NCBI GenBank assembly: GCA_963741755.1
Contig: CAVUJG010000011.1
Location: 90,199-154,198, forward strand
Origin: Sva-07 sp963741755
GTDB taxonomy: Bacteria > Actinomycetota > Acidimicrobiia > Acidimicrobiales > Ilumatobacteraceae
Length of the DNA: 64,000 nt
Reading direction: 5' to 3'
In this document: one piece after another, positions 30,766 to 39,333 of the stretch
Layout of the letters: each line of letters opens with the position of its first letter
Position numbering within the stretch: the first letter of the stretch is position 1
Made by a program: the position numbers and the translations under genes
Notes under the pieces: generated by a model
Database searches by the model: none
Told to the model about the DNA's origin: nothing
Seen by the model: only the letters and a program-made list of their open reading frames with translations

Positions 30766-32379
30766 ATGGCTTTCAGCCGACGAAATCGACGCCTCGCCGC
30801 GTCACTATCCGTTCTGCTCGCAGCAGCCTCGGTCCCGACCGTCGCCCTGGCCGGACCGTCGCAGAACGGATGCAACAACCGGAACCTCAACCAGACCGAC
30901 AAACTGCTGGCATGCGTGGACGCGGAGGACGTCCTCGTCCACCTCGATGCGCTGCAAAGCATCGCTGATGCCAACGGCGGAACTCGCGCCTCCGGAACCC
31001 CGGGTTACGACGAGTCAGCCGACTACGTTGCCGGCCTCCTCGAGGATGCGGGCTACAGCGTGACACGCCAGTTGTTCGAATTCAGTCTGTTCACCGAGAA
31101 CTCCGTATCGCTGACCGTCGATGGAGCCTCGATCGAAACCCAGACCTTCGAGTACTCCGGTGCGGGGACGGTCACCAATGGCAACGTCATCCCGGTCGAT
31201 TTGGAACTCGGATCCGGCAACGCGTCGGACTCGGGCTGTGAGGCGACCGACTTCGACGGACTCGACTTCACTGGCGACAACGACATCGCGCTGATCCAGC
31301 GTGGAACCTGTGCATTCGGTGTGAAGGCGACGAACGCCGCCATGGCCGGCGCGGAGGGGGTGATCATCTTCAATCAGGGCAACACCCCGGACCGTGAGAG
31401 CATCATCGGCGGAACGCTCGGCGAAGAGGTGGTCGGAGTCGTCGACATCCCCGTGCTCGACACCTCCTATGCGGATGGAGTGGCGATCCTTGAAGCGAAC
31501 AGCGTGAGCCTTGCGGCCGACACCACCATCGACACCAAGTCGACGCAGAACGTGATCGCTGACCTCGAGGGAGTCAACACCGACAATGTCGTGATGGCCG
31601 GAGCACACCTGGACTCTGTCACCGAGGGTCCGGGAATCAACGACAACGGTTCCGGTTCGGCCACGATCCTGACCACAGCGCTGGCGCTCGCCAACAACAA
31701 GAAGTACACCCCGCAGAACAGCCTTCGCTTCGCATGGTGGGGCGCCGAGGAATCCGGTCTGATCGGATCCACCAACTACATCTTCAACCCCGAATTCGGA
31801 ATCTCCGACGAGGACTATGAGAAGTTGGCGCTGTACCTGAACTTCGACATGGTCGGTTCGCCGAACTTCATCTACGGGGTCTACGACGCCGATGAATCGA
31901 CGTTCCCCGCCCCGGTGGTCGTTCCACCCGGGTCCGCCGCGCTCGAGGATCTCTTCGAGGCGTACTACACGATCAACAACGTGCCCTACGAGGACTCTGA
32001 GTTCTCCGGTCGTTCCGACTATCAGGCGTTCATCGACGTCGGGATCCCGTCGAGCGGCCTCTTCACCGGAGCTGAGGAGATCAAGACCGATCAGCAGGCA
32101 GCAATCTGGGGCGGGACGGCCGGCGACCAGTTGGATCCCTGCTATCACCAGGCCTGCGACACGGTTGACAACGTGAGCATGGAGGCGCTCGAGGTCAACG
32201 TCGACGCGATTGCGTACTCGATCTACAACCTCGCCGCCTCGACCGAGGCCGTCAACGGTGTCGAAGGCATCGAGGTCAAGGGAACCACCCCCGACGAGGT
32301 CGAGTTCGACGGACCACAGGGGACGTTTGCCACCGGCGGCGGCGGCTTCGACGCCCGTCACGCCCACCAATCCAGCTGA
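30766..32379 (+). CDS. Secreted M28 family zinc aminopeptidase with PA domain
   Basis: 537 residues, ATG 30766 with SD GAAAGGAA. Sec signal peptide LAASLSVLLAAASVPTVALA. A protease-associated (PA) domain occupies about 165-265 (DIALIQRGTCAFGVKATNAA, GAEGVIIFNQG). The M28 catalytic domain has all five zinc ligands and the catalytic Glu: GAHLDSVTEGPGINDNGSGS (His, Asp), WWGAEESGLIGS (Glu-Glu), LYLNFDMVGSPN (Asp) and DPCYHQACDTVDN (His). Such enzymes release amino acids from peptides outside the cell. A strong hairpin terminator follows. The amino-acid composition is rich in Asp/Glu, consistent with a marine or secreted habit. Confidence 0.92.
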   Translation: MAFSRRNRRLAASLSVLLAAASVPTVALAGPSQNGCNNRNLNQTDKLLACVDAEDVLVHLDALQSIADANGGTRASGTPGYDESADYVAGLLEDAGYSVTRQLFEFSLFTENSVSLTVDGASIETQTFEYSGAGTVTNGNVIPVDLELGSGNASDSGCEATDFDGLDFTGDNDIALIQRGTCAFGVKATNAAMAGAEGVIIFNQGNTPDRESIIGGTLGEEVVGVVDIPVLDTSYADGVAILEANSVSLAADTTIDTKSTQNVIADLEGVNTDNVVMAGAHLDSVTEGPGINDNGSGSATILTTALALANNKKYTPQNSLRFAWWGAEESGLIGSTNYIFNPEFGISDEDYEKLALYLNFDMVGSPNFIYGVYDADESTFPAPVVVPPGSAALEDLFEAYYTINNVPYEDSEFSGRSDYQAFIDVGIPSSGLFTGAEEIKTDQQAAIWGGTAGDQLDPCYHQACDTVDNVSMEALEVNVDAIAYSIYNLAASTEAVNGVEGIEVKGTTPDEVEFDGPQGTFATGGGGFDARHAHQSS

Positions 32380-32389
32380 CACGTATGCG

Positions 32390-32434
32390 AACCGGTGTCG
32401 CGTGATGGTTCAGACCCGTCACGCGACGCCGGTT
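32390..32434 (+). terminator. Rho-independent-type terminator of the M28 gene
   Basis: Two 16-nt arms (32390-32405 and 32419-32434, one G-T pair) with a 13-nt loop, followed by CAAATTTCTTC. It begins 11 bp after the M28 stop. Confidence 0.7.
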
Positions 32435-32490
32435 CAAATTTCTTCATGCGCTGCCTCGCTGCGGTCGGTGGGGCGGGTGTGGACGAGTCG

Positions 32491-33096
32491 TCAGGCGTCG
32501 ATGTCGGCGGCGACACTACGAGCGAGCGTGGTGAGGCGTCGGCGGTAGTCCGCTACGGCGGGAGTGTCGAACTTGAATCCCTTGGGTGACAGCTCGAGCA
32601 CCTCGGCCCATTCTGCCCGTCGAGCACTCGCTGCCTGACTCCGGCCCGGCGCAGCCCTGGTGAGGAACGCTGCGAGCCCACTGCGCAGGCGCGTGACCAC
32701 CTGGTGAATCTCCTCGGCGGTGTCGGCGGTTTTGGCGCTCATGATCTCCTCGGAGTGCTCGGAGGCCGCCATCTGCTCCCAGAGGTCGCCCTCGAAACGC
32801 TGGAGGAAGCCGTCCAGGCGTTGTGCGTTCGTCCCGTCATCGTCCAGTGCCTGAAGGGCGCGGTCGACATGATCATTGAAGAGGGCCACGAAGGCCGACG
32901 CATAGATGTCGGCCTTGTTCCGGAAGTACTGGTAGAGCGCGGGGCGCGACATACCAGCTGCGTCGGCGATGTTTGCCATCGACGTTGCCGAGAAGCCGCG
33001 TTCGGAGAACTGGGCGATCGCTGCTGCGTGGATCGCCCGGCGTCGCGGGTCGCCGCGTTGGCCGATGCGATCGTCGGACGCCACGCCTGCCGCCAT
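32491..33096 (-). CDS. TetR/AcrR family transcriptional regulator
   Basis: About 201 residues from ATG 33096 (an upstream ATG at 33114 gives 207). The N-terminal HTH reads RRAIHAAAIAQFSERGFSAT, SMANIADAAGMSRPALYQYF and RNKADIYASAF, typical TetR. The ligand domain has a central helix DLWEQMAASEHSEEIMSAKT. Divergent from the F420-type oxidoreductase at 33203 across a 26-bp palindrome that is probably its operator, so it likely controls that gene and itself. Confidence 0.9.
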   Translation of the reverse strand: MAAGVASDDRIGQRGDPRRRAIHAAAIAQFSERGFSATSMANIADAAGMSRPALYQYFRNKADIYASAFVALFNDHVDRALQALDDDGTNAQRLDGFLQRFEGDLWEQMAASEHSEEIMSAKTADTAEEIHQVVTRLRSGLAAFLTRAAPGRSQAASARRAEWAEVLELSPKGFKFDTPAVADYRRRLTTLARSVAADIDA

Positions 33097-33125
33097 GTGC
33101 GTAGCTTGACACATTCAGCCGATTA

Positions 33126-33167
33126 TGTCAGCCTTTCGGCTCTGACAGTTTCGAACGAAATTGTCAG
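33126..33167. promoter_or_regulatory. TetR operator between divergent genes
   Basis: Three half sites TGTCAG / CTGACA / TGTCAG lie at 33126-33131, 33142-33147 and 33162-33167. The last two frame a 26-bp near-perfect palindrome (33142-33167) with TTTCG/CGAAA inner arms. It sits between the TetR and LLM starts. Confidence 0.7.
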
Positions 33168-33202
33168 ACCTCTGTCCGCCACGCAAACCCAGGAGCACCC
33201 AG

Positions 33203-34171
33203 ATGACTCGACTCGGCTATCAGATCCCGAACTTCACCTACCCAGGAATCGAGGGCGCCGAGATCTTCAAGAACGTCGTTGCGCAGGCCCAGGCAGCCGA
33301 GGCCGCTGGGTTCGACCGTGTCTTCGTGATGGACCACTTCTACCAACTCCCAGGGATCGGCGCCCCTGACGAGCCGATGTTCGAGTGCTACACGATGCTG
33401 TCCGCGCTCGCGCAGCACACCGAGAAGGTCAGGCTCTCCGCGCTCGTGACCGGCAACACCTACCGTCACCCGACGCTGCTTGCGAAGGCCGTCACCGCAC
33501 TCGACCACGTGTCGGGTGGCCGCGCGACGCTCGGCATCGGAGCCGGCTGGTTCGAACTCGAGCACAACTCCCTCGGATACGAGTTCGGCACCTTCACCGA
33601 CCGATTCGAGAAGCTCGAAGAAGCACTGCAGATCATCGGGCCTATGTTGCGCAACGAGAAGGTGAGCCTCGATGGCAAGCATTACCAGGTGAGCGATGCC
33701 ATCAACTCTCCGGCCCCGCTGTCGAAGATCCCGATCATGATCGGCGGATCGGGCGAGAAGAAGACACTCCGCATGGTCGCCCAGTACGCGGACGAGTCGA
33801 ACCTGGGCCTCCCCGCAGTGGCTGACATCCCACGCAAACTCGCCGCGCTCGACGAGCACTGCGACCGACTCGGCCGCGACCGCTCGGAAATCGACGTGAC
33901 CTGCCTGCAGATGGTTGTCGTCGCACCCACGATGGAGGAAGCCGAGGCCGACATGGCTGAGATCGCCGCGGTCAAGGGGTGGAACGACGAGATCATGGAG
34001 ATGGCCAAGTCGATCCTCATCTTCGGCGACGCCGACACAGTTGGCGAGCGGCTGCAGACCGTCATGGATGCTGGCCTCGACGGGCTCACCGTCGACCTCC
34101 CGGTCAACGGCCACAAACTCGACCGCATCGCATTGCTCGGCGACATCGGCCTCGCGGTCACGGCGAACTGA
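33203..34171 (+). CDS. LLM-class F420-dependent oxidoreductase under TetR control
   Basis: 322 residues from ATG 33203 (SD AGGAG 8 bp upstream). Family strands: RLGYQIPNFTYPGIEGAEIF, GFDRVFVMDHFYQLPGIG (the MDH.. motif), VRLSALVTGNTYRHPTLLAK and ALDHVSGGRATLGIGAGWFE, all characteristic of F420-dependent glucose-6-phosphate-dehydrogenase/MER-like LLM proteins. IPIMIGGSGEKKTLRMVAQY gives the cofactor phosphate loop. Substrate unknown. Linked to the divergent TetR by a shared operator. Confidence 0.9.
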   Translation: MTRLGYQIPNFTYPGIEGAEIFKNVVAQAQAAEAAGFDRVFVMDHFYQLPGIGAPDEPMFECYTMLSALAQHTEKVRLSALVTGNTYRHPTLLAKAVTALDHVSGGRATLGIGAGWFELEHNSLGYEFGTFTDRFEKLEEALQIIGPMLRNEKVSLDGKHYQVSDAINSPAPLSKIPIMIGGSGEKKTLRMVAQYADESNLGLPAVADIPRKLAALDEHCDRLGRDRSEIDVTCLQMVVVAPTMEEAEADMAEIAAVKGWNDEIMEMAKSILIFGDADTVGERLQTVMDAGLDGLTVDLPVNGHKLDRIALLGDIGLAVTAN

Positions 34172-34198
34172 TCTCACCCAGATGGATGGGAAGGGTCA

Positions 34199-34345
34199 GC
34201 GTTCGCAGCAACCGACCCCGAGCCGCCGTTCCGCATCGTGGTGGGAGACGATGCGAACCTGATTCTCGGCGCCAAAACTTCCATGTCGTTCGAGGACTTC
34301 GAGCAAGACCATGCGCTCCACCATCAACTGGCAACAGTGATTTTG
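34199..34345 (+). pseudogene. C-terminal remnant of a short-chain dehydrogenase
   Basis: A fragment in frame from 34199 reads AFAATDPEPPFRIVVGDDAN and continues LILGAKTSMSFEDFEQDH. The 'PepPfRlvvGdDA...l.ar...s..efe' pattern is that of the C-terminal end of many SDR proteins. No Rossmann start, no active-site Tyr-Lys and no start codon precede it, so it is a truncated relic downstream of the LLM oxidoreductase. Confidence 0.45.
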
Positions 34346-34467
34346 CGTGCCGAAGTGTGCGGCCCCGGCGGCTGCTCCGCAGACTCGTAGGTGACGTTGG
34401 CCTGAGGCAGCTCGGCGCGGCGTGCGTGCCGATGGGCTGCACGCCGGCGGGATGATAGAAGTGTCGC

Positions 34468-35055
34468 ATGGCTCGCAGTGGAATTGGCCGATGTGGTGCA
34501 GCGCTCGCGATCGTCGTGGTGTTGGCGAGTTGCGGCAGCGATGGTGACGCCGAGCCGAGCGCCACGGCGGATGCTCCGACGCCCTCTGTCGAGATCACCG
34601 CTGAAGCGACATCTCCGTCGCCACCGTCGACGAGCCCTGCAGACACGATCGAGACGACGTCGGGCGACCTCGATGAAGCACAGGTGTCATGTGACGTCTT
34701 CGGTGCAGCCGACGACGATGCGGTCGCGTTCTTTGCCGCGAACTTTCAGAGCGCGCTGGTTGCTGCTCGCGTCACGGGTTCCTTCGAGTTCGTTGCGGAT
34801 TGTCTGGATGCCGTTCCTGCGGCCTACACCGGCGAGTTTCCGGCGTGCTGGGACGAATGCGGCTTCACTCGCTCATTCGTACCGGACTTCTCGGCGCCGC
34901 CCGCTGAGCGTGCAGCCGCCGGGGAGTTCTGGTCATCGGGTCTCGTGGTGAACTACGACACGCAAGATGGGCCCGTTGAAGTCGTCGAGCGGTGGGAAAT
35001 CCGCGCGATCGATGATCGCTACGAGGTCTCCGGGTTCGTCGTTCAAGTGCCCTGA
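34468..35055 (+). CDS. Hypothetical lipoprotein
   Basis: 195 residues. Signal GAALAIVVVLASCGSDGDAE (lipobox LASC), a Thr/Ser/Pro linker to about residue 65, then a compact domain with VAFFAANFQSALVAARVTGS, two disulfide-capable Cys pairs (ACWDECG) and a beta-rich end VVERWEIRAIDDRYEVSGFV. The family is not recognised. The domain size and shape resemble small NTF2/SnoaL-like proteins, but no catalytic residues can be named. Confidence 0.65.
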   Translation: MARSGIGRCGAALAIVVVLASCGSDGDAEPSATADAPTPSVEITAEATSPSPPSTSPADTIETTSGDLDEAQVSCDVFGAADDDAVAFFAANFQSALVAARVTGSFEFVADCLDAVPAAYTGEFPACWDECGFTRSFVPDFSAPPAERAAAGEFWSSGLVVNYDTQDGPVEVVERWEIRAIDDRYEVSGFVVQVP

Positions 35056-35318
35056 CCGCCGACAACAACCGGCAAACCTGCGACGTTCGTCGAACCGGGC
35101 CCGGGCGCGACAGACCCGGCCGTTCTGCGGCGCGGGGTGCTGGTCCGTAGTGAATATGTACGCCGGACTGCGCGGCTCGCGTTGTCGGTAGCGCGGATTC
35201 GACCGGGGGGAAGGCTGGAGGGTGAGTCGAACATGGTGGTGCCGCTCGCCCTCGGCACCACGGGTCGTTTTGGGCCACCCGGTGACGGGTACTGCTCCAC
35301 GAATATGTCTGCAGATCG
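35056..35318. other. Intergenic region, nothing recognised
   Basis: About 260 bp separating two lipoprotein genes that face the same way. No supported gene or hairpin seen. Confidence 0.4.
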
Positions 35319-36014
35319 ATGCGAGTTGCGGTGAGACGCCAGATTGCTCGTGTCGTGCTGTGTTGCTCGGCCATCGCCACCGCAGCGTGTGGCTCGAACG
35401 ACACCATCTCTGAAAGTAGCGACGTGTCGACGCCGATGCCCATCGAATCCAGGCGGAGTGCGCCCACAACCGCAACAGAACCACCTCCGATCAGCTCGCC
35501 GTCGACCACCCAACCACCTGCGACCAACAACTCGTCGACCACCCGACCACCACCTACCACTACCGCGACGGCGACTCAACCGCCGCCACCGAGCACCGCT
35601 GCGCCGAGCACCAGCGGAACCATCAGCTTGATCACCGGCATCGCATGCGACGAGCCAATTCCCGTGGAGACCATGCCGTCAGGTGAGTCCACGACGCAAC
35701 CATTGATCGATGGCAGCGAGGTCAGGTGGAGCAGCGGGGACCCGAGCGCGCCAGGTGACAACATCGTCACCCAGCGCATCGGAGCCGCGACCGACGCCGA
35801 CATCGCCGAGGCGCGCCAGTCCGACATCATGTTCAGCAACGGACCCCTGACCCTCAGCGTCGTGCCGAGCACGTCGGTGTCCGATGCAGCCGATCTCTAC
35901 GTCTTCGACGACACCACGGACTGCGTTCGGCTGATCAGCACCAGCCCGTTCGTCGCCGACGATGTGCTCAACGAGTACGCGCAAACACTGCTCGCGTCCT
36001 GGACCACCAGCTGA
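35319..36014 (+). CDS. Hypothetical lipoprotein with Pro/Thr-rich linker
   Basis: 231 residues. Signal ARVVLCCSAIATAACGSND (lipobox TAAC), then an 80-residue Pro/Thr/Ser linker (TTRPPPTTTATATQPPPPS) that would span the cell wall, then a 130-residue domain with IACDEPIPVETMPSGEST and SNGPLTLSVVPSTSVSDAAD. No family recognised. The paired arrangement with the previous lipoprotein suggests duplicated envelope functions. Confidence 0.6.
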   Translation: MRVAVRRQIARVVLCCSAIATAACGSNDTISESSDVSTPMPIESRRSAPTTATEPPPISSPSTTQPPATNNSSTTRPPPTTTATATQPPPPSTAAPSTSGTISLITGIACDEPIPVETMPSGESTTQPLIDGSEVRWSSGDPSAPGDNIVTQRIGAATDADIAEARQSDIMFSNGPLTLSVVPSTSVSDAADLYVFDDTTDCVRLISTSPFVADDVLNEYAQTLLASWTTS

Positions 36015-37028
36015 CCGACATTCGGGCGACGCTCACGATTGCCTGCAGAGGAGCATGATTTCCGGGTGCTCGGCTTGGGCCGCACAGTGCGGGTCGAAAC
36101 CTGCATCGGGAGCGGGTCATGGATCGGCGTTATCGGGTGCCCCCGGACGCCGGGAGAGGCGCGAGCCGCTGCGTCAGCGCCCGTCGGATCAAAGGCTGCC
36201 GCCGTGACGGGCGACATCCTCAATGGCGACGCGGAGCCCTGCAACCCTCGGCGCCTGACGACGATCGCATCGCCGCGCGAGGCGTTCCGCCGCATCGGAA
36301 GGACGGAGTAGGTGGAGTGGGGGGGGGACCGCCGGGACAACGATCGCTGGTGGCTCGCCCCCGAGGAGTTGTTCGTGATTGTGCGTGGGCGAAGTGCGTG
36401 GGTCGTCGAATTCTCCCGAGACGGACCGCATCATCGCCAGCTTCAATTTCGAGGTGTGTTCCGGTGCCGGCGCATGAGCGACACGACCACCACGGCGACG
36501 AGAACCAAGACAACCGAAACGACGATCAACAGCTGCACGAAATCGCCAGAATCCGGCGTGACCGGATTCGCACCACTCAGGACCACTGGTTGAAACTATC
36601 AACCTCCTTCAAGCGGGATGAGCGAGTGCGACGTAGACGGCATCGGCCATGGTCATGTTGTGACGAACCGCCACGCAGCGGTGATCAACGGTCCGGGTTG
36701 TGCTCGACGCAGGTGCCAGCGATCGAGGCGGCCCAACGCAGTCGCGGCGGCCTTTCCGAGCTCAGGTTCCGGTTCGATGGAGAGCTCGTCGATGAGCAAA
36801 CGGAACGCGCGGGGAAAGCCGGAGGCCGTGACCCGAGATTGCCTACCAGCCGCTCCCGTCGTGGTACCGGCCCACAGCGCAAGTCACCACCGGTTTGGTC
36901 TTCACTGAGGAAGCGGGTTGCATCCTGCTCGTCGAGCCGACCTACAACGAGCTGCGCGCGGGCAATGCGGATCGGTGCCGGGCGCTGAGTCATAGTGCAC
37001 ACCCTGCGCGTGTGCGTCCCGGTGACGC
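36015..37028. other. About 1 kb with no supported gene except a possible microORF
   Basis: Both strands lack a convincing gene. It contains a run of nine G around 36319-36327, unusual here, and the small hydrophobic frame listed separately. Confidence 0.4.
36443..36586 (-). CDS. Possible 47-residue tail-anchor peptide or gene remnant
   Basis: From GTG 36586 the minus strand encodes GANPVTPDSGDFVQ, then a strong transmembrane helix (LLIVVSVVLVLVAVVVVSLM) and RRHRNTPRN at the stop. This is the usual layout of the C-terminal anchor of a secreted protein. No SD is seen and the upstream coding part is missing, so it is most likely the surviving tail of a lost gene. Confidence 0.3.
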   Translation of the reverse strand: MVLSGANPVTPDSGDFVQLLIVVSVVLVLVAVVVVSLMRRHRNTPRN

Positions 37029-38094
37029 TCAATCCTTGGTGGCGCTGGGGAGTGCCTGCTGCCACGTGGCTTGCTCGACGACTTGGAGGCTTTCGGCGAG
37101 TCGGCGGATCTCTGCGGGTGTGGTCTGGCCGCTGACGGCAACGATCCGATTTGGTGTTGCGCTCCAGACGAGGCCATTCCACTCGCCGTCACTGTCGGTG
37201 CGGGTTGCGGTCCATGCTCGGGCGCCGTCGATCTCGGTTGGTTCGATTCGATCGGCGACGCTCGCTGCGGGGAACAACGGGGTCGGAGAGGTGGCAGTTT
37301 CCACGGTGATGGGTGCACCGTCGGGCGTCGTTGTCTCGAAGTACGTGCCATAGGCGCCGTAGCCGCTTTGGGGTGGGTAGTCGTCGACGACGACGAGGCC
37401 GGCAGCTTGGGCGTCGACAACGATGCGACCGGCGTCGTCGATGGTGACGACACCGAGCATGTCCAGCGCCTGCTGTTCGTCGGTCTGCGTCGTGACCAGG
37501 ACCCACTGGTCACCTCGTTGCTGAGCGACCGCGACGAATAGTTCGGACGAGACGAACGCCAGTCCCGTCGACGTGTCCACTTGTTCCCAAGTGGCGTCGA
37601 CCGGTGAGGTCCCGTAGATGCTGACGGATCGAAGACTGGTGTATCCCGATCCGTCCTGCGACACCGAGCAGGACACCGTTCGGAGCGAACGTCTCGACGG
37701 GCGCGTTTGCGTCCTGTCGCGACGTCGACAAGGAGCCGTTCGCAAGCTGGTAGGCGTCGATCGGGTTGGGGAGTACGAACAGCGCACCCTCGGGATCGTT
37801 GATGCCGACGGAGTCGTTGAGCGGGACGGACGGAGTCGGTGTCGACCGCGTCACTGCAACCAGCCCGAGCACTCCCGCCACAACGAGTACGACCGCTGCC
37901 GCGGCGAGCAATCGTCCGTGTCGGGGGCTCGGCTCGGACGGGCCGACGGAGCCCATCTCCGCGCTGATGCGATCGACGCGGTTGTCGACGCGTTGTTCGG
38001 GGGCAATGCCGACGGGGCGACGAAGTTGTGTCGAGCACTGTCGTTCCAACCAGCGGCCATATGCAACGACTTGATCATCGAGGTCAGTGGACAT
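37029..38094 (-). CDS. Anti-sigma-factor-like membrane protein, frameshifted
   Basis: About 354 residues. The ATG at 38094 overlaps the end of the ECF sigma gene by 11 bp. The N-terminal cytoplasmic part (VDNRVDRISAEMGSVGPSEP) precedes one membrane helix (LLAAAAVVLVVAGVLGLVAV); the exported part continues to EGALFVLPNPIDAYQL. Near 37665 one extra base moves the frame to SQDGSGYTSLRSVSIYG and the protein ends AESLQVVEQATWQQALPS. The architecture (sigma gene, overlapping single-pass partner, long extracytoplasmic sensor) is that of an ECF anti-sigma factor, though no zinc HxxxCxxC motif is visible. Confidence 0.65.
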
Positions 38095-38590
38095 CAGTGG
38101 TCGCCTCCAAGGTTGCCTTCAGTCGCGCCATTCCTCGACGCAGATGTGTCCGCACCGTGGACTCATCGATTCCCAGTAGGTCGCCGGTCTCGACGCGTGA
38201 CCAACCGAACGCCACGACCAACAACACACAGATTCGTTGCGATTCACTCAACTCGTTCAAGGCCGGAGCCAACGCCGGCTCGACATCGGGAATCGATACA
38301 TGATCGGCCGGCATCGCAAGCGGGCCGACACGGCGCGCCCTGCGAGCTGCGGTCTGGCCCACTCGGTACAGGTAGCCGGCAGGATTGTCCAGGGCCCCAA
38401 CGTGATCCCAGTGCTCCCACCCGTATGCCAACGCATCGGCCGCCGCGTCCAACCCGGCCTGCGGGCCGTAGGCCGCGACCAGCCCAGCACGCAGACGAGG
38501 ACCCGCCTCATCGGCGAACGATTCGAAACTCACAACCAGAGAGAGCCCTGCCGGTCCATGAACCGTGACAGTAAGCGCCAAAGAACCCAT
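38084..38590 (-). CDS. ECF (sigma-70 family) sigma factor
   Basis: About 168 residues from ATG 38590 (MGSLALTVTVHGPAGLSLVV); an upstream start would add 26 residues without SD support. Region 2: YGPQAGLDAAADALAYGWEH and WDHVGALDNPAGYLYRVGQT. Region 4: LSESQRICVLLVVAFGWSRV and ETGDLLGIDESTVRTHLRRG (HTH contacting the -35 element). Region 2 is somewhat divergent, like SigE-type actinobacterial ECF groups. It overlaps the downstream single-pass membrane partner by 11 bp, so the pair is co-translated and the partner probably sequesters it. Confidence 0.82.
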   Translation of the reverse strand: MGSLALTVTVHGPAGLSLVVSFESFADEAGPRLRAGLVAAYGPQAGLDAAADALAYGWEHWDHVGALDNPAGYLYRVGQTAARRARRVGPLAMPADHVSIPDVEPALAPALNELSESQRICVLLVVAFGWSRVETGDLLGIDESTVRTHLRRGMARLKATLEATTDVH

Positions 38591-38713
38591 CGACGCCCCG
38601 ACAATCCACCACACCTCAGCGTGCCCAACCCCGCCTTCCGCCTCGCAGTGGATATCTCGGGGTGGCACCCGAAGCGGTGATTTCGCCTGGGCGTGTGTGC
38701 GTTTGTCAGTTGT

Positions 38714-39247
38714 TCATTGCGGTTCGACCGGCGGCGAGTCGCGTGTTGGCGATGGCCCGGCTTCGAGGGCGACGTGTAGTTGTCGGAGGAGGCCGACGAG
38801 CTGCTGCTGTTTACGAGGGCTGAGCGCTGCGACGATTCGTCGTTCATTGCTCGCGTGGTCCGTGACGGCAGCATCGACGGTGCTGCGTCCAGCTGTCGTC
38901 AGCGACACAAGAACTTGCCGGCCATCGTCTGGGCTCTTCGTTCTCACGACGAGTCCTCGTTGTTCGAGCCGGTCAAGCCGGTTCGTCATAGCTCCTGAGG
39001 TGACCATCATCGACTCGAGAAGCTGGCCAGGTGTGAGCTGGTGCGGTTCACCACACCGAAACAGTGTCGCGAGAACGTCGAATTCCCATGACTCCAGCCC
39101 GTGGTCGGCGAAGACTTCGTCGAGGAGCGGGCGGATGCATTTGTCGAGACGCGACAGCCGGCCGATGATCGCCATGCCGGAGGTGTCGAGGTCCGGACGC
39201 TGCGCTTTCCATTGCTTCACGATTTCGTCGACTCGATCGGACTGCAT
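38714..39247 (-). CDS. MarR family transcriptional regulator
   Basis: 177 residues. Winged helix: WEFDVLATLFRCGEPHQLTP, GQLLESMMVTSGAMTNRLDR and LEQRGLVVRTKSPDDGRQVL (the wing with conserved D-x-R). Dimerisation helices lie at both ends (IGRLSRLDKCIRPLLDEVFA, RIVAALSPRKQQQLVGLLRQ). Divergent from a VOC-family gene; two matching palindromes in the 57-bp gap are its likely operators. MarR/VOC pairs usually respond to small aromatic or oxidant ligands. Confidence 0.9.
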   Translation of the reverse strand: MQSDRVDEIVKQWKAQRPDLDTSGMAIIGRLSRLDKCIRPLLDEVFADHGLESWEFDVLATLFRCGEPHQLTPGQLLESMMVTSGAMTNRLDRLEQRGLVVRTKSPDDGRQVLVSLTTAGRSTVDAAVTDHASNERRIVAALSPRKQQQLVGLLRQLHVALEAGPSPTRDSPPVEPQ

Positions 39248-39265
39248 ACCACAACCATACCAATT

Positions 39266-39314
39266 CTCTTGACATCAAGACATTTCGTTGTAGGGTTCTC
39301 TTTATGTCAAGAGA
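39266..39314. promoter_or_regulatory. Promoter and paired MarR operators for the VOC gene
   Basis: TTGACA (39269-39274) and TAGGGT (39291-39296) form a -35/-10 pair with a 16-bp spacer. TCTTGA-CA-TCAAGA (39267-39280) is a perfect 14-bp palindrome covering the -35 box, and an imperfect 18-bp palindrome at 39297-39314 follows the -10 box. Both share CTTGACAT/ATGTCAAG. Confidence 0.65.
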
Positions 39315-39333
39315 TCGGGTTGCGCCTTCAGTG

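Noticed and set aside
36319..36327. Run of nine G as a phase-variation tract
   Set aside because: No credible gene or promoter surrounds it; it may be a homopolymer artefact.
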